Shown piece by piece: positions 23,003 to 35,083 of a DNA stretch of 64,000 bases. Position 1 is the first letter of the stretch, and every line of letters begins with the position of its first letter. Origin of the DNA: Cyanophora paradoxa (Eukaryota; Glaucocystophyceae; Cyanophorales; Cyanophoraceae). Both the position numbers and the translations under genes were made by a program. The DNA is taken from contig QPMI01000241.1 in NCBI GenBank assembly GCA_004431415.1, positions 98,853 through 162,852 of the forward strand, given 5' to 3'. Under the pieces are notes generated by a model. The model worked only from the letters and a program-made list of their open reading frames with translations. It searched no databases and was not told the origin of the DNA.

Positions 23003-23128
23003 GCCTTCTTTTCCGCTCTAGACCTCCCGTGTGGCTCCTCTCGCCCGCCCCTTCCCGGCCCGTCGCCTGCTCGGCCACCTTGTCTGCCTTCTTTGAAACG
23101 GATCGCGTTGAATCACTACAGCGCCGCA

Positions 23129-25100
23129 TCAGAGACGGGGCGGGTCAGCCGGCGCGGCGGCGGGGGTGCGGGGGGCGGCGAGGCGGGCCAGAGCGGCCTC
23201 GACGGCGGGCAGGGGGCGGCCCGCCCAGGCGGCGTCGACCGCGATGCCGGCTTTAAAGCGCGCCGCCCGCGGCGGGTCCGCCGCTATCGCGTCGAGGGCC
23301 GCCGCCGTCTCCGCCTCCCGCCAGCTGCGCGCCGGCCGGATCGCATCCGCAGGGGCCGGTTGAGGGGGCGGCGCGGCGGGCGAATTCGAAGGGCGCGCAC
23401 GATCTCTCGAGGCTGAGCTTGACCTTGACGCCGGCTGGCAGAGTGAGGAGGGCCCCGAGCACGTCGCCTGCGCGCGGGCGCGGGTCAGGCAGGGCGGGCC
23501 GAGGGGGCCCACGGGGGCGGCGCACCGGGGGAGACGCCCTCGAGCTTGCAGAGGAGGACGAGGGAGCGCAGGGTGGGTACGTGCGCCCCGCCTGCGCCCG
23601 AGGGGAGGAGGGTACGGCATCGATATCACGAGCGACCGAGGAGAGCCGCTCGGGTCCCGGGCCCGGGCGCACCGACGAGCCACTGCAGCGTCGGCGGGCG
23701 GAGCGGCGAGCCGTAGATGGTGAGCCTGCGCTCGGGGCGAAGGCGTCCCGGGTCAGGGCGGGGCGGCCGCGGGCGGCCGGGCACGCGGCGCGGGGCGGAC
23801 CGCTGGAGCCCGGCGAAGGCGCCCTCGGGCCAGGCCTCGGGGAGGGCGCAGGCGTGGAGCTCGAGGCAGGGCGTCTGGGGCGCCTCGGGGCTGCCGTGCG
23901 GGAGCCGCCCCGGCCGCACGATCGCCGCCAGGGCCTCGCCGGCGCCGCGCTCCGCCAGGTCGGAGCCGTGCAGCTCGACGCGGCCGAAGCGGAGCGGGCG
24001 GGCGGCGAGGGGCCGGAGGAAGGGCAGGGCGGGGAGTGTGCCCCCGCCGAGGCCCGCCTCGAGGCGAAGAGCGAAGCAGGCGCGGAGGGCGGGGAGGGCG
24101 GCCAGCGCCGCTTCCAGGCGGGCCGCGTCGCGCGGCGAGCCCGGCCACAGGCGCCACTCCGCGTGCAGGTACTCCACCCGCGCGTGCGCGAGGAATGGCG
24201 CCTGCGCGCGCGCCGCGTCAGCGAGGCTCCACCGGCTGGAAGGGGGGCGGGCGGGCGGCGCGCCTCGGAGAGCTCGGGGAGGTAGACGAGGATGCCGTCG
24301 TCGCACTCGACGATCAGCTCGCGCAGGCCCGGCAGGGGCGACTCGGGGCCCCCGATGGCGGCGCCCAGCAGCCAGAGGAAGGCCTCCGTCATCGCCGCCC
24401 GCTCAGTGTAGTAGCTGTCTGCGCGCGCGGGGCGCATCGGCGGGGCGGGGCGGGCGGGCGGGCGGCGGGGCGGGCGGGGCCGGGGCGCACGCGGGTCGAA
24501 GGCGAGGGCGACGTGGAGGCGCTCGAGGGAGCGCGGGGCCGCCTCGAGGGCCCCAGCGCCTCGTCCGTCCCGAGGGCGCGGAGGGGCCGCCGTCGTCCCT
24601 CGCGCCCCCGCGGCCCCGCCGCGCCTGCTCGAGGCGCAGGTGGAGCCGCAGGCGGCGGAGGCCCGCGCAGACGGGGAGCGCGAGCACGTCGGCCGCCGAG
24701 CGCGGCGCGCCGCCGCCGCCGCTGCCGCGCATCAGATCGTGCCGGCGCGCGCGTGCGCGCGCGCGCGCGCGGCGGAGGCGGCGCACTCCGCCCCTTCTTG
24801 CGGCTCCTCTTCCACCACACAGCCGTAGGCACCGCGTTGGTCCGCGTCGGACTCGCCCACGCGCCGCGGGACTCGCAGATCGAGGGACTCCGAATGCGGC
24901 GCTTGCGACGCCGCGGCGCGCCACTGCCTGCACGCCGCCGCAGCCCTGCAGCGCTCACGCGCGTCGAGGAAGCTGAGGCACAGGCTCAGCAGCTCCCGCG
25001 GCAGGTCTCCGATGCCGGCGCCGGCCTCGACGCCGGGCGCGCGCGGAGGAGCAGCCGCGGGCGCCGTTCCATCGACGTTCTCTGGCTCGCGATCGTTCAT
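23129..25100 (-). CDS. F-box protein with leucine-rich C-terminal region
   Basis: Probable substrate receptor of an SCF ubiquitin ligase. Start at 25100 (MNDREPENVDG). The F-box follows about 30 residues later: IGDLPRELLSLCLSFLDARE then RCRAAAACRQWRAAAS, with the usual LP, L-x-L and C-R-x-W positions. After the first exon, Leu/Ala/Arg-rich exons follow (EAFLWLLGAAIGG and LPGLRELIVECDDGILVYLP near 24380-24275, then LPALPFLRPLAARPLRFGRV near 24025, which looks like a leucine-rich repeat). The last exon contains SWREAETAAALDAIAADPPR and stops at 23129. The F-box is clear; the substrate-binding part cannot be classified more closely. Head-to-head with the gene at 25481, 380 bp apart. Confidence 0.75.
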
Positions 25101-25480
25101 CCTGCCGTTGTGCTCAGCCAGCTTGGATCGACCGCGGCTGCTTGTGGCGAACTGAACCGTCGGACACCGGCCCGCTTGGCTTGCTGCAACCACATGTACA
25201 TCCACAGCGCTTGCAGCGATCGTCGACGGCGCCCGGCGTTAGGTCGACTGCAAGTACTCTGCAACGCACTTGGGCGGGCACCGGGCCGCACGGGACCAGC
25301 CTGCTTGCCAGCGTTGCGTTATCCCCCGCATGTCTTCCCCCGCTTCGGGCCAACTTGCACACATGCTGTACCCGTCAAGCGGCCTTGTATAAAAGGCGCA
25401 CAGATCCACCAGATCTCCGCTATCGAAGCACACCCAACAGCGACCACAACCGCGAGAAGAGCAACCGTACAACTAGCGCG
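25101..25480. other. Divergent promoter region, partly copied into the 15 kb array
   Basis: It separates the F-box gene (leftward) from the gene at 25481 (rightward) and contains a TATA box. The stretch at about 25288-25350 (GCCGCACGGGACCAGCCT, then CCCCGC and CTTCGGGCC) has recognisable relatives at about 32723, 37521 and 42318 in the tandem array. Confidence 0.6.
25388..25395 (+). promoter_or_regulatory. TATA box
   Basis: TATAAAAG 93 bases upstream of the ATG at 25481, a canonical core-promoter motif in otherwise GC-rich surroundings. No comparable motif stands in front of the other genes here. Confidence 0.6.
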
Positions 25481-27164
25481 ATGAAGTTTGCCAAGTTTGT
25501 CGGGGAGCCTGGTGAGCCCGTGGCCCGCCGACGGCGCGATATCCGCGTGACGTGGCGCCCCCCCGCCCGCGTCCAGTCGACGATCGCACGCTCAAGATGC
25601 TCCAGCACACCGATCTGCATGCTATCTGTGCGCCGCGCGCCTCCCTCGGCCCGGATCGGCCATTCCGCTGTTGCGTACGTGCCCGATCCGATCCGACCCT
25701 CTCGCCAGGCAAACACAAGCACATCGAGGCGACGTCAGACAAGGAGGCCATCGAGAAGATCAAGGGAAGTCTGTGGAACGAGCTCCCCAAGGCGCGCTTG
25801 CCCACCCTGATCCGGTTTGGTGACGCTGACGGCAATCCGTGCAGGAGGTCTTGGCGGAGATCTGCATTGTGCTCGGCGCGAAGATGAACAGCTGGGACAC
25901 GCGCGAAGACATTCTCCAGAGGATCTGCCACATCAAGACGCACAACTGCGACGGACAGGACTGCCGGCACGGCTCTGAGAGCGGCTCGTCCGAGGGAGCG
26001 AGCCCCGCGCTAGAGGGAGAGGAAGCCAACGTGCTCGACGAGGAGTGCGACGAGTCCTCAGTAGGTTTGCCAGACGCGAAACCCCACCGCTTGCGGCGTT
26101 TCCCCAACGACCGATTCGCTCTCTGCTCGCAGGCGACGCGGAGTACGATGAGTTCTACAACGAGGCGGTGATTGATTGCCTTACGGCCGAGGAAACACAG
26201 GTGCTCCCAAGCTTGCCGCGCGATCAGACTTTGGATCAAATTCTGACTCGAGACCGCAGAATGGCCTGAACGTCGCATGGGACGAGAAGCTGCGGGAAGA
26301 GGTGATCTTCCCCTTCGTTGCTCGCCACAGCGGCCACGAGGTGCGCTCGATCTATAGCCGCTCCCCCGCTTTGCCCTCGGCCGCTTTCGGGACCAGGGGT
26401 CCGGGTCGGGCCGGGGGCCCGGGCCGCACCGTCCGTGTGTGCCGCGGCTCTGCCGCGGTCTCTGCGGGCCGTGTTCCCGCCACGGAGACCTCTGTTTCAG
26501 AAGACGTGCCGCTGCGCGCCCGCGTTCCTGACCCCGACGCGCCCTCAGCTGTGGCCGCCCCTCTGCCGTGCGCGACGCGCGCCACCGCGACTGCAACGCG
26601 GGCAGGGGGCGCTGGAGCAAGTCGAAGCCTGGAGCCGGCCCGCTTCTCGGGCCGGCGGAGACTGGGAGCGGCCCCGGGACGGGCGGGATAGACGCCAGCC
26701 AGGGAGGAGAGGCGAAAGGAGAGACCATCTAGCTCGACGCCCCCGCTCCATCGGCACAGCCCGTCCTAGCCGCGACCCCAGCCACAGCCCGCCACGCCCG
26801 CCCCCACTCACACTCCCTTGCACACCTTTCATCCAAGCCCCGGCCCTTTCCGCCCGCCCACGCCTCCGCATCACTCCGCTTTCTTTTCTTTCCTTTTCCT
26901 CGCGGCTCGCGCCTGCGGCGCCTCGTTCTCACGCGGCGGCGGCCAGATCAGCGTGACGGGCTTCGTCAAGGGTGAGAACCCGCCGGTGCACGTCGAGGCC
27001 GTCAGCAAGAGCGACGGCAAGACCATGCGGCCCCGCCTCGCCGACGTCCAGGTGCGCGGCCCGCGTGGCCCTCTTTCCCCGTCCCCCGAGCTCCGCTCAC
27101 GCTTCCACCGCAGTTTGTGAAGCCCTTCCCGAAGGGGTACAAGTGGATCCGCTGCTACTTGTAG
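25481..27164 (+). CDS. Protein of unknown function; source of a fragment found in the tandem array
   Basis: Not recognised. The exons join cleanly: MKFAKFVGEP-VDDRTLKMLQ; HTDLHAI-CKHKHIEATSDK; then EAIEKIKGSLWNELPK-EVLA and EICIVLGAKMNSWDTREDIL. The intron after NELPK (about 25792-25844) begins GCGCGC. Next come an acidic exon with HNCDGQDCRHG, then GDAEYDEFYNEAVIDCLTAE (about 26133), then NGLNVAWDEKLREEVIFPFV ending GHE at 26340. An unusually long intron (about 600 nt, 26341-26946) precedes ISVTGFVKGENPPVHVEAVS and VQ-FVKPFPKGYKWIRCYL, stopping at 27164. No signal peptide or membrane span; the acidic middle and Cys/His cluster are the only visible motifs. The consistent splicing makes it a real gene. 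Part of its 5' half occurs as copies at 32826, 37624 and 42427. Confidence 0.7.
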
Positions 27165-27827
27165 ACGCGCGGGCGCGGCGCCTTTCTTTGAAGCGGGTGC
27201 GGCGTGGTCCCTCCCTACGATGCGGTTGCGGGCCGCTAATGGCCCTGCGCTGCGAAGGGCAGACGGAGAGGAGCGGGCGCGGGGACCCGGAGACGCTCAA
27301 GATCTACGCAGACTCGGGACCTGAGTTTAGAGCGGGAGCTCGATAGAAGATAGGGGGGACGGGTAGTCAGGGGTAGCTAGGGGATTTTGGGGGCCCGTGT
27401 ATAGGCGTGCTCGTGCACGCACGGCGCCGATTCAGCTTCCCACCCACCTATAATACGAGTTTCACAAATTAGATAGGTCCAACCTTCCATGCGATGTCAC
27501 AAACTTTTCAAATGTAAATACGAGATACTTTTTGAGCTCCGTCGAACGCCCGCCCCAAAGAATCGGGCAGGTCGAGCAGGCGCGTGCAGATATCCGATGT
27601 CTCACGACCGTTTGCGTCGCGCCGGCTGGCTTCTGGCTGGAGCCCAGGTGCCCCCAGGGCGGATTCCGAAGCCATACTAACTGCTGGAAAGCAGATGCAG
27701 GAGCGGTTCGCTCCGGGCGATCGCCCTCCAGGTCATGAACGCAACATCGTTCTTGACGTACGCGTAAAAATTCACAATTAGACGTTGATTTATTTCCAAA
27801 AGGATAAAAACGTAGATGCATTAAGAG
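27165..27827. other. Non-coding stretch before the tandem array
   Basis: About 660 bases of mixed composition, AT-richer around 27450-27560 and 27760-27825. Nothing recognised. Confidence 0.4.
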
Positions 27828-27924
27828 CGGGGCCGGCCGCGGCGGCGTGCTGATCATGATGCCAGGTGCCCAGATTGCCGACTCGAGGACGCTCTCCGCC
27901 CCTCGCGCGCGTCAATCACACGCG

Positions 27925-28400
27925 CTCAACACAGCAACGGTGAGTGCCCCGCCCGGCGGCCCGGCCTGTTCGCTTCGCATCGTCGCGGCGTCAAGACTGG
28001 AGATACAGGCGGTGAGGGCGGGGCCGGCGGCGCGCTGATGCCGGGCGCCCAGGTCGGGGAAGCTCTTCAGCCATCACCCGCGCTCAACACAGCAACGGTG
28101 AGTGCCCCGCCCGGCGGCCCGGCCTGTTCGCTTCGCATCGTCGCGGCGTCAAGACTGGAGATAGAGGCGGTGAGGGCGGGGCCGGCGGCGCGCTGATGCC
28201 GGGCGCCCAGGTCGGGGAAGCTCTTCAGCCATCACCCGCGCTCAACACAGCAACGGTGAGTGCCCCGCCCGGCGGCCCGGCCTGCTTCGCTTCGCATCGT
28301 CGCGGCGTCAAGACTGGAGATAGAGGCGGTGAGGGCGGGGCCGGCGGCGCGCTGATGCCGGGTGCACAGGTCGAGGACGCCTCGCTAGCCTTCCTGCCCT
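27925..28400 (+). repeat. 158-bp tandem repeat, three copies (unit 1)
   Basis: CTCAACACAGCAACGGTGAG recurs at 27925, 28083 and 28241, a strict 158-bp period. Two related copies open unit 2 (33273, 33432) and unit 3 (38066, 38224). The period is not a multiple of three, so it does not encode a protein repeat. Confidence 0.9.
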
Positions 28401-29270
28401 CAGTCCACAGACGCGCTAGCGGCGATGAGGTAACAGCCCGAGGTTTTGGCTCGGTCTGATGCTGGGTGCCCAGGCTCTCACGGGCTGAAGGGCGGTGCGT
28501 CCCCCGCCGGTCGGCCTGTGCTGAAGCTTCGCGCTCAGGTCCAGGTCTCTGGTGCTTCGATCGGGCTTCATTGCCTCATCAGCTTCCGTGCAGTGCAGAC
28601 TGAAAGCACCTCGGGCACAGAGCAGAAGCGGCCGCTGCACATCCGGGATCTTAATCTTAGCGGGCACCCCCCTTCGCGCGAGGCCGCCGTCACTGCTCTC
28701 GCCATCATTCGCCATCAAGTTCATTAGAAGCCGTCGCCATCATTCACCCATCGATATCAGCCATCAGCCATTGCACTCCCACCAAGTTCGAGCCCGACCA
28801 CTAACGCCCGTGGCCACCCTTATCCGCCGCTCCGCCTAGCTCGCGATCGGCTTCCGACCCAGCTATCGGCCGTCGCGATTCGAACTCATGGCCAACGTTA
28901 ACGGGCCTTCCCGCTTAAGTCTCTTCACGCGCGGACGTTGTTGTCGCCTTGCTCAAGTTCGTCCATCTCAGCTTTTGAGCTTAAGCTTGGCATCCTCCTC
29001 GCATCGCCCTCCCCGCTCAATCTCCAGCCTCCATCGATTTTATTCGCGGGTTTATTCGCGGGTTTATTCGCGTGGATGTCTCCACCATGGGAGTCTTAAT
29101 CGCTACGGCTATCTCAGCGATGCGTTGTTTCCAGCACGTTCTTCGACTTGCGAGCCGATTTCGTCGATGCAGTTTGTTCGATCGTGCTCTGAGCCTTAGC
29201 TAGTGCAGCGTCAATCGCAAGCCCCGCCTGTCTCCCGCACATCCGCGTTTAATTTGCAGTCCCGAGCCAG

Positions 29271-30355
29271 GTGGAGAGGCGGCGCTGCAAGGTGCGCCCG
29301 GCGGCGGAGCGGACCGGGCGCGGGGACGCAGACATCAGCTTCTCGGACGGCTTCCCAGTCATCACATCGCTACCAGGGCGTTCAGAAGTTCATTCAGGCA
29401 CGCAGCTCACTTTCGCATCCACCTCGCTTCTGCTTTGACACGACGCCCGGTCCGCCTTTCTCGCGCAGGTGGAGAGGCGGCGCTGCAAGGTGCGCCCGGC
29501 GGCGGAGCGGACCGGGCGCGGGGACGCAGACATCAGCTTCTCGGACGGCTTCCCAGTCATCACATCGCTACCAGGGCGTTCAGAAGTTCATTCAGGCACG
29601 CAGCTCACGTCCGCATCTACCTCGTTCCTGCTTTGACACGACGCCCGGTCCGCCTTTCTCGCGCAGGTGGAGAGGCGGCGCTCAGCGGCTGCGAGGTGCG
29701 CCCGGCGGCGGAGCGGACCGGGCGCGGGGGCGCAGAAATCAGCTTCTCGGACGGCTTCCCAGTCATCGCATTGCTACCAGGGCGTTCACGAGCCCATTCA
29801 GGCACGCAGCTCACTTCCACATCCAGCTTTCGTCTGCTTTGACACGACGCCCGGTCCGCCTTTCTCGCGCAGGTGGAGAGGCGGCGCTGCGAGGTGCGCC
29901 CGGCGGCGGAGCAGACCGGGCGCGGGGACGCAGAAATCAGCTTCTCGGACGGCTTCCCAGTCATCGCATTGCTACCAGGGCGTTCACGAGCCCATTCAGG
30001 CACGCAGCTCACTTCCACATCCAGCTTTCGTCTGCTTTGACACGACGCCCGGTCCGCCTTTCTCGCGCAGGTGGAGAGGCGGCGCTCAGCGGTTGCGAGG
30101 TGCGCCCGGCGGCGGAGCGGACCGGGCGCGGGGACGCAGACATCATCTTCTCAGACGGCTTCCCAGTCATCACATCGCTACCAGGGCGTTCACGAGCCCA
30201 TTCAGGCACGCAGCTCACCTTCGCATCCACCTCCCTTCTGCTTTGACACGACGCCCGGTCCGCCTTTCTCGTGCAGGTGGAGAGGCGGCGCTCAGCGGCT
30301 GCGAGGTGCGCCCGGCGGCGGAGCGGACCGGGCGCGGGGACGCAGAAATCGAAGG
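29271..30355 (+). repeat. 198/206-bp minisatellite, six copies (unit 1)
   Basis: GTGGAGAGGCGGCGCT recurs at 29271, 29469, 29667, 29873, 30071 and 30277. Intervals are 198 or 206 bp; the 8-bp difference is the presence or absence of a CAGCGGCT-like word near the start. The last copy is partial. Every copy is preceded by CAG and contains a GTGCGCCC...GACGCAG span of about 40 nt resembling an intron. Confidence 0.92.
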
Positions 30356-32825
30356 CGCGCGACGACGGCTTCACCATCGCTCGGGCGGTGCTTTAACTGC
30401 AGCCAGCTTCGAATTCAATGCGGTGAGCGGGTCGTGGGCGTTCTTCTCTTAGCTCGCTCATATGATGGCGTGGCGCAGGTCGTTGGTCGTCGGCTTCCGG
30501 CGGGGCGCGCGTTGTCGGCGGTCGTCATTTTCGGGCGCCTTCTGGACGAGTTCTCCCCGCGCCGTCGCGGCTGCTTCGAGGATGCGGAGCGACGAGGTCT
30601 GCCCCGTCATCGCCGGCGTGCGGGGCGCAACGCGCAGGTCCATCGCGGCTCTTGCGGTGCCCCGCGGGTGTGCTTGCGTTCGCTTCGCCTCCGCTGGCGC
30701 CGGTGCTGGAGCTGACCTTCCGTCAGATCGATCGGACATCATGCTCAAGGGCGCATTCGTGGAGGCGTGCTGTCGCTCTCTGCACTTGTATCACGTGTAA
30801 GCGATGTGCGTAATTTCTTCTTTTTGGATTCAATCCCTGGGCGGATCGTGCTCATCGGCGTGAACCCAGATCCATCTGGATACCAACTGGCCGAGGTGCG
30901 CTCGGCGAGCGGCACGGCGGACGCTGGGGCGCAGTTCCAGATCCAGGCCGGCGGACTGTTCGGTAGCCAACGTGCTAACCACGACTATATTCTTATCCGG
31001 TGCGAAATCGCCTTGCCGTGAAAATCTACACTTGGATTTTGATTGCATTGCTTCGCAGAAGCACGAGGGCAGTGTCGAATCGGATGCAAATCGTCGGCCC
31101 GCTGGCCACGGAGCGCGCGCGTTCACGCCATGTTGAGTTTTTCCATCGGAAAGAGCCGGGCGACTGCCGCGAGCGTCGAGGTCTGCCGCCCACGTTGCCG
31201 TCGTGCGGAACGGGACACGCAGGTCCGCAACGCGAGGAGGCGGCCCGAGCAGGCGCGCGGCGGCTTTATTTCTTCTGATTCGTGAACTCTCTGTGACGCG
31301 TGCGTTGCCCGCGCAGATGATTGCCGCGAGCGCTGCGCGCTTCACGCCCCAAGCCAGCAAGCTCCATCTTTCAGCGACTTCGAAACCTTCAGCTACCTCG
31401 TCTGGCCCGTGCACGCTGTTTCACTGTCTACACGCTCCGTCGCAGCAGGTCTCAGCTCCAGCCTTCGGCACCCTTCGCGCTACAGTGCAGCCGGCGCCGC
31501 GGCCGTGTCAACCGTGTCAACATCTTCGCTTCACCCTCGCATGCTCCCCAGCATCCGTTCTCGGCGCTCATCAGCCAGCGGGCAGATTTCGATGTCGGCC
31601 GCTGCCAGTTCATCTGCTCGAGCCGACATGGCGCCATCCTTTCCCCATCTTCCCACCCTTGCCCAACCATCCCGGCTTGCCGCCTATCCCGGCTTGTTTG
31701 TCAGCTGTGTGTGTACTCGTTCTGCGGCCTGTTGCCGTGCCGTTCTCCGCTTCCATCGATTTCTTCCCCATCAAGCTCTCCCTTCTTCTCTTCCATCTTC
31801 TCCACCGACGCCATCCAACTGGGCATTTTCCCTCCCGACTTCGAGACTTCCCCGTGACTCTAGATCTGGACAGCATCGCCCGAGGCAAGCGGCCCCCCTT
31901 TGTGCCGTCGCGGTGCTCTCCACGGCTGATGGCTTGCCTGCAGATTTCGAAACCAGGCCCCTGCCGTCTTCCTGAACTCTGGCCTGCGAGTTCGATCCGA
32001 ATCCAGCGATCGCCAACTGTGGATGATTAGGTGCGCGCTTGTAAACGGGCCTGGGAGTCTTCGTTGGCGGCTCCTTATGCTCATGCGTTTCCCACGGTCA
32101 GGAGCTCTAGGCTCCCGCGGCACCCGCTCAAGAACAGCAGGCGAGCTCTCCGTCAGCGGGGCGAAGCTTCGACGGCGACAACGCCCGGAGCGGATGGGAC
32201 TCCGGCCCTTCCCTGGCCCTTCCCTGAGCGAACCATTCTGGAGGAGCATGCGCAAGCGTGCTGCAAGCGGGACTGGACTGGACTGGACTGGAATGGATTC
32301 GGGAGCCGCACCGCCGCGCCGGCGCAAGGCAAGTCCGGAGCCCGGAGCCGGGGCTGCTGTCGCTGCTGCTCACACGCATCGGGTTCAGGTGCCGCAGCGA
32401 TCGCAAGCGCAGAGCGCCGTTCAAGCGGGACTGGACTGGACGGGGCGGAGGAGCTGGACTGGACCGAGGATCCGGATCTCGACCGTCTCGCCGCCGCCAT
32501 ATTCCAAGGCGAGAAGGGATCGGGGGCCGCTTTCTGCTCGTTTCTCACCGACGCGGTTTCTGCATGCAGGCATTCTACTCGGAGGGCGAACATCGGCTGA
32601 ACTGGACTGGACGGGACCACTGACTGGACAGGACCGACTCTCGCATTTAACATCTGAACAAGGCAAGCATTAGCGGCTCGCGCGCTGCTCCTCTCGCTTC
32701 TCACTGACCAGCGGGCGTTAGCGGCCGCACGGGGCCAGCCTCCTCGTGTTCTCCCCCGCGTCGTGCCCCCCCGTCTTCGGGCCGACTCGCAAGAACCTTC
32801 GAACCGCCAACGAGCCTCGTGCAAA

Positions 32826-33067
32826 ATGCTCCAGCGTGCCGTTCTTCATACTCTCCGTGCGCCGCGCGCCTCCCTCGGCCGGATCGGCCATTCCGCTGTT
32901 GCGTACGTTCCCGATCCGACCCTCTCGCCAGGCAAACACAAGCACGTCGAAGCGACGTCTGACAAGGGAGCCATCGAGAAGATCAAGGGAAGTCTGTGGA
33001 ACGAGCTTCCCAAGGCGCGCCCGCACGCCCTGATCCGGTTTGGCGACGCTGACGCCAATCCGTGCAG
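32826..33067 (+). pseudogene. Copy of exon/intron fragment of the 25481-27164 gene (unit 1)
   Basis: It aligns with 25597-25844: ATGCTCCAG, then the intron beginning GTGCGCCGCGCGCC, then the exon coding KHKHVEATSDKGAIEKIKGS and LWNELPK, then the following intron to its terminal CAG. Similarity stops there: the real gene continues with the EVLAEICIVL exon, while the copy runs into unrelated sequence. The parent's first exon (MKFAKFVGEP) is absent. Amino acid changes are few (I to V, E to G), so this is a fairly recent or constrained copy, but as it stands it is a fragment. Confidence 0.85.
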
Positions 33068-34803
33068 GGGTTCCTGTACCGATTTACCCACCCCGCAAGC
33101 GTGGCCATGTTTAGGAGTCTTCTGTCTTTGAATTCGATTTCTATTACACAATTTTCGTGAGCGCTATCATCGATCAAGCCTATGGGTTTTCGGTCCATCG
33201 CCTCGGACGCGATTAATGTAGATGACTGTGCACGTGACTAGCGCTGGAACGAACGAGCTCCCCATCGCGTGCACTCAACACTGCATCGGTGAGCGCCCCG
33301 CCCGGCGGCCCGGCCTGTTCGCTTCGCATCGTCGCGGCGTCAAGACTGGAGATAGAGGCGGTGAGGGCGGGGCAGGCGGCGCGCTGATGCTGGGCGCCCA
33401 GGTCGAGGAAGCTCTTCAGCCATCACCCGCGCTCAACACTGCATCGGTGAGCGCCCCGCCCGGCGGCCCGGCCTGCTTCGCTTCGCATCGTCGCGGCGTC
33501 AAGACTGAAGATAGAGGCGGTGAGGGCGGGGCCGGCGGCGTGCTGAGGCCGGGTGCACAGTTCGAGGACGCCTCGTTGCCCCTTCTGCCATCCGTCCACA
33601 GAGCTGCGGCAATGAGGTAACAGCCCCGAGTTCGGCTCGGTCTGATGCTGGGTGCCCAGGCTCTCACGGGCTGAAGGGCGGTGAGTCCCCCGCCGATCGG
33701 CCTGTGCTGAAGCTTCGCGCTCAGGTCCAGGTCTCTGGTGCTTCGATCGGGCTTCATTGCCTCATCAGCTTCCGTGCAGTGCAGACTGAAAGCACCTCGG
33801 GCACAGAGCAGAAGCGGCCGCTGCACATCCGGGATCTTAATCTTAGCGGGCACCCCCCTTCGCGCGAGGCCGCCGTCACTGCTCTCGCCATCATTCGCCA
33901 TCAAGTTCATTAGAAGCAGTCGCCATCATTCACCCATCGATATCAGCCATCAGCAATTGCACTCCCACCAAGTTCGAGCCCGACCACTAACGCCCGTGGC
34001 CACCCTTATCCGCCGCTCCGCCTAGCTCGCAAACGGCATCCGACCCAGCTATCGGCCGTCGCGATTTGAACTCATGACCAACGTTAACGGGCCTTCCCGC
34101 TTAAGTCTCTTCACGCGCGGACGTTGTTGTCGCCTTGCTCTATAGCTAGTTCGTCCATCTCAGCTTTCGAGCTCGGCATCGATATCCTCATTGCATCGCC
34201 CTCCCCGCTCAATCTCCAGCCTCCATCGATTTAATTCGCGGGTTATATAAACGTCTACGGTGTTTTGTCGCGTCGACGTCTCCACCAAGGGAGTCTTAAT
34301 CTTATACGGCTATCCCAGCGATGCGTTGTTTCCAGCACGATGTTCAGCTTGCGAGCCGATTTCGTCGATGCAGTTTGTTCGATCGTGCTCTGAGCCTTAG
34401 CTAGTGCAGCGTCAATCGCAAGCCCCGCCTGTCTCCCGTACATCCGCGTTTTATTTGCAGTCCCGAGCCTCGTTCTCCTCCTTCAAGCTCGCCCCCCTTT
34501 TTCGCCTTCGTTCAGCAGAGTCGGATTCGGATCAACGCCCTTCTTCGCACATCCTGATCACGGCCGGACCACTTGGACATGGGTCCACTGACCGACTGTG
34601 AGTGCTCGTCTGCAGTCACGGTTTCGCGAACGCTGCCTGAGCGACGGCTTGCGTGCAGACATACGGATCTCTCGAACGCGCGGATCGTGCCGGTCATCAC
34701 ATCGCTACCAGGGCGTTCAGAAGTTCATTCAGGCACGCAGCTCACGTCCGCATCTACCTCGTTCCTGCTTTGACACGACGCCCGGTCCGCCTTTCTCGCG
34801 CAG

Positions 34804-35083
34804 GTGGAGAGGCGGCGCTCAGCGGCTGCGAGGTGCGCCCGGCGGCGGAGCGGACCGGGCGCGGGGGCGCAGACATCAGCTTCTCGGACGGCTTCCCAGT
34901 CATCGCATCGCTACCAGGGCGTTCACGAGCCCATTCAGGCACGCAGCTCACTTTCGCATCCACCTCGCTTCTGCTTTGACACGACGCCCGGTCCGCCTTT
35001 CTCGCGCAGGTGGAGAGGCGGCGCTCAGCGGCTGCGAGGTGCGCCCGGCGGCGGAGCGGACCGGGCGCGGGGACGCAGAAATC
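34804..35083 (+). repeat. 206-bp minisatellite, two copies (unit 2)
   Basis: Copies start at 34804 and 35010 (period 206); the second is partial. Same family as 29271-30355. Confidence 0.9.

Noticed and set aside
25481-25530. MKFAKF start read as an SPX domain
   Set aside because: The SPX pattern needs a following YIDYKALKK-type helix; the spliced sequence here continues VDDRTLKMLQ and has none of it.
28780-28860. tRNA-like GTTCGAGCC word
   Set aside because: The B-box-like word stands alone; I found no acceptor stem, D-arm or anticodon arm around it. No convincing tRNA, rRNA or snRNA was seen anywhere in the window.
29203-30246. A 347-codon open frame across the minisatellite of array unit 1
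   Set aside because: Copies alternate between 198 and 206 bp, so the peptide changes frame from copy to copy. It is open only because the repeat lacks stops in several frames.
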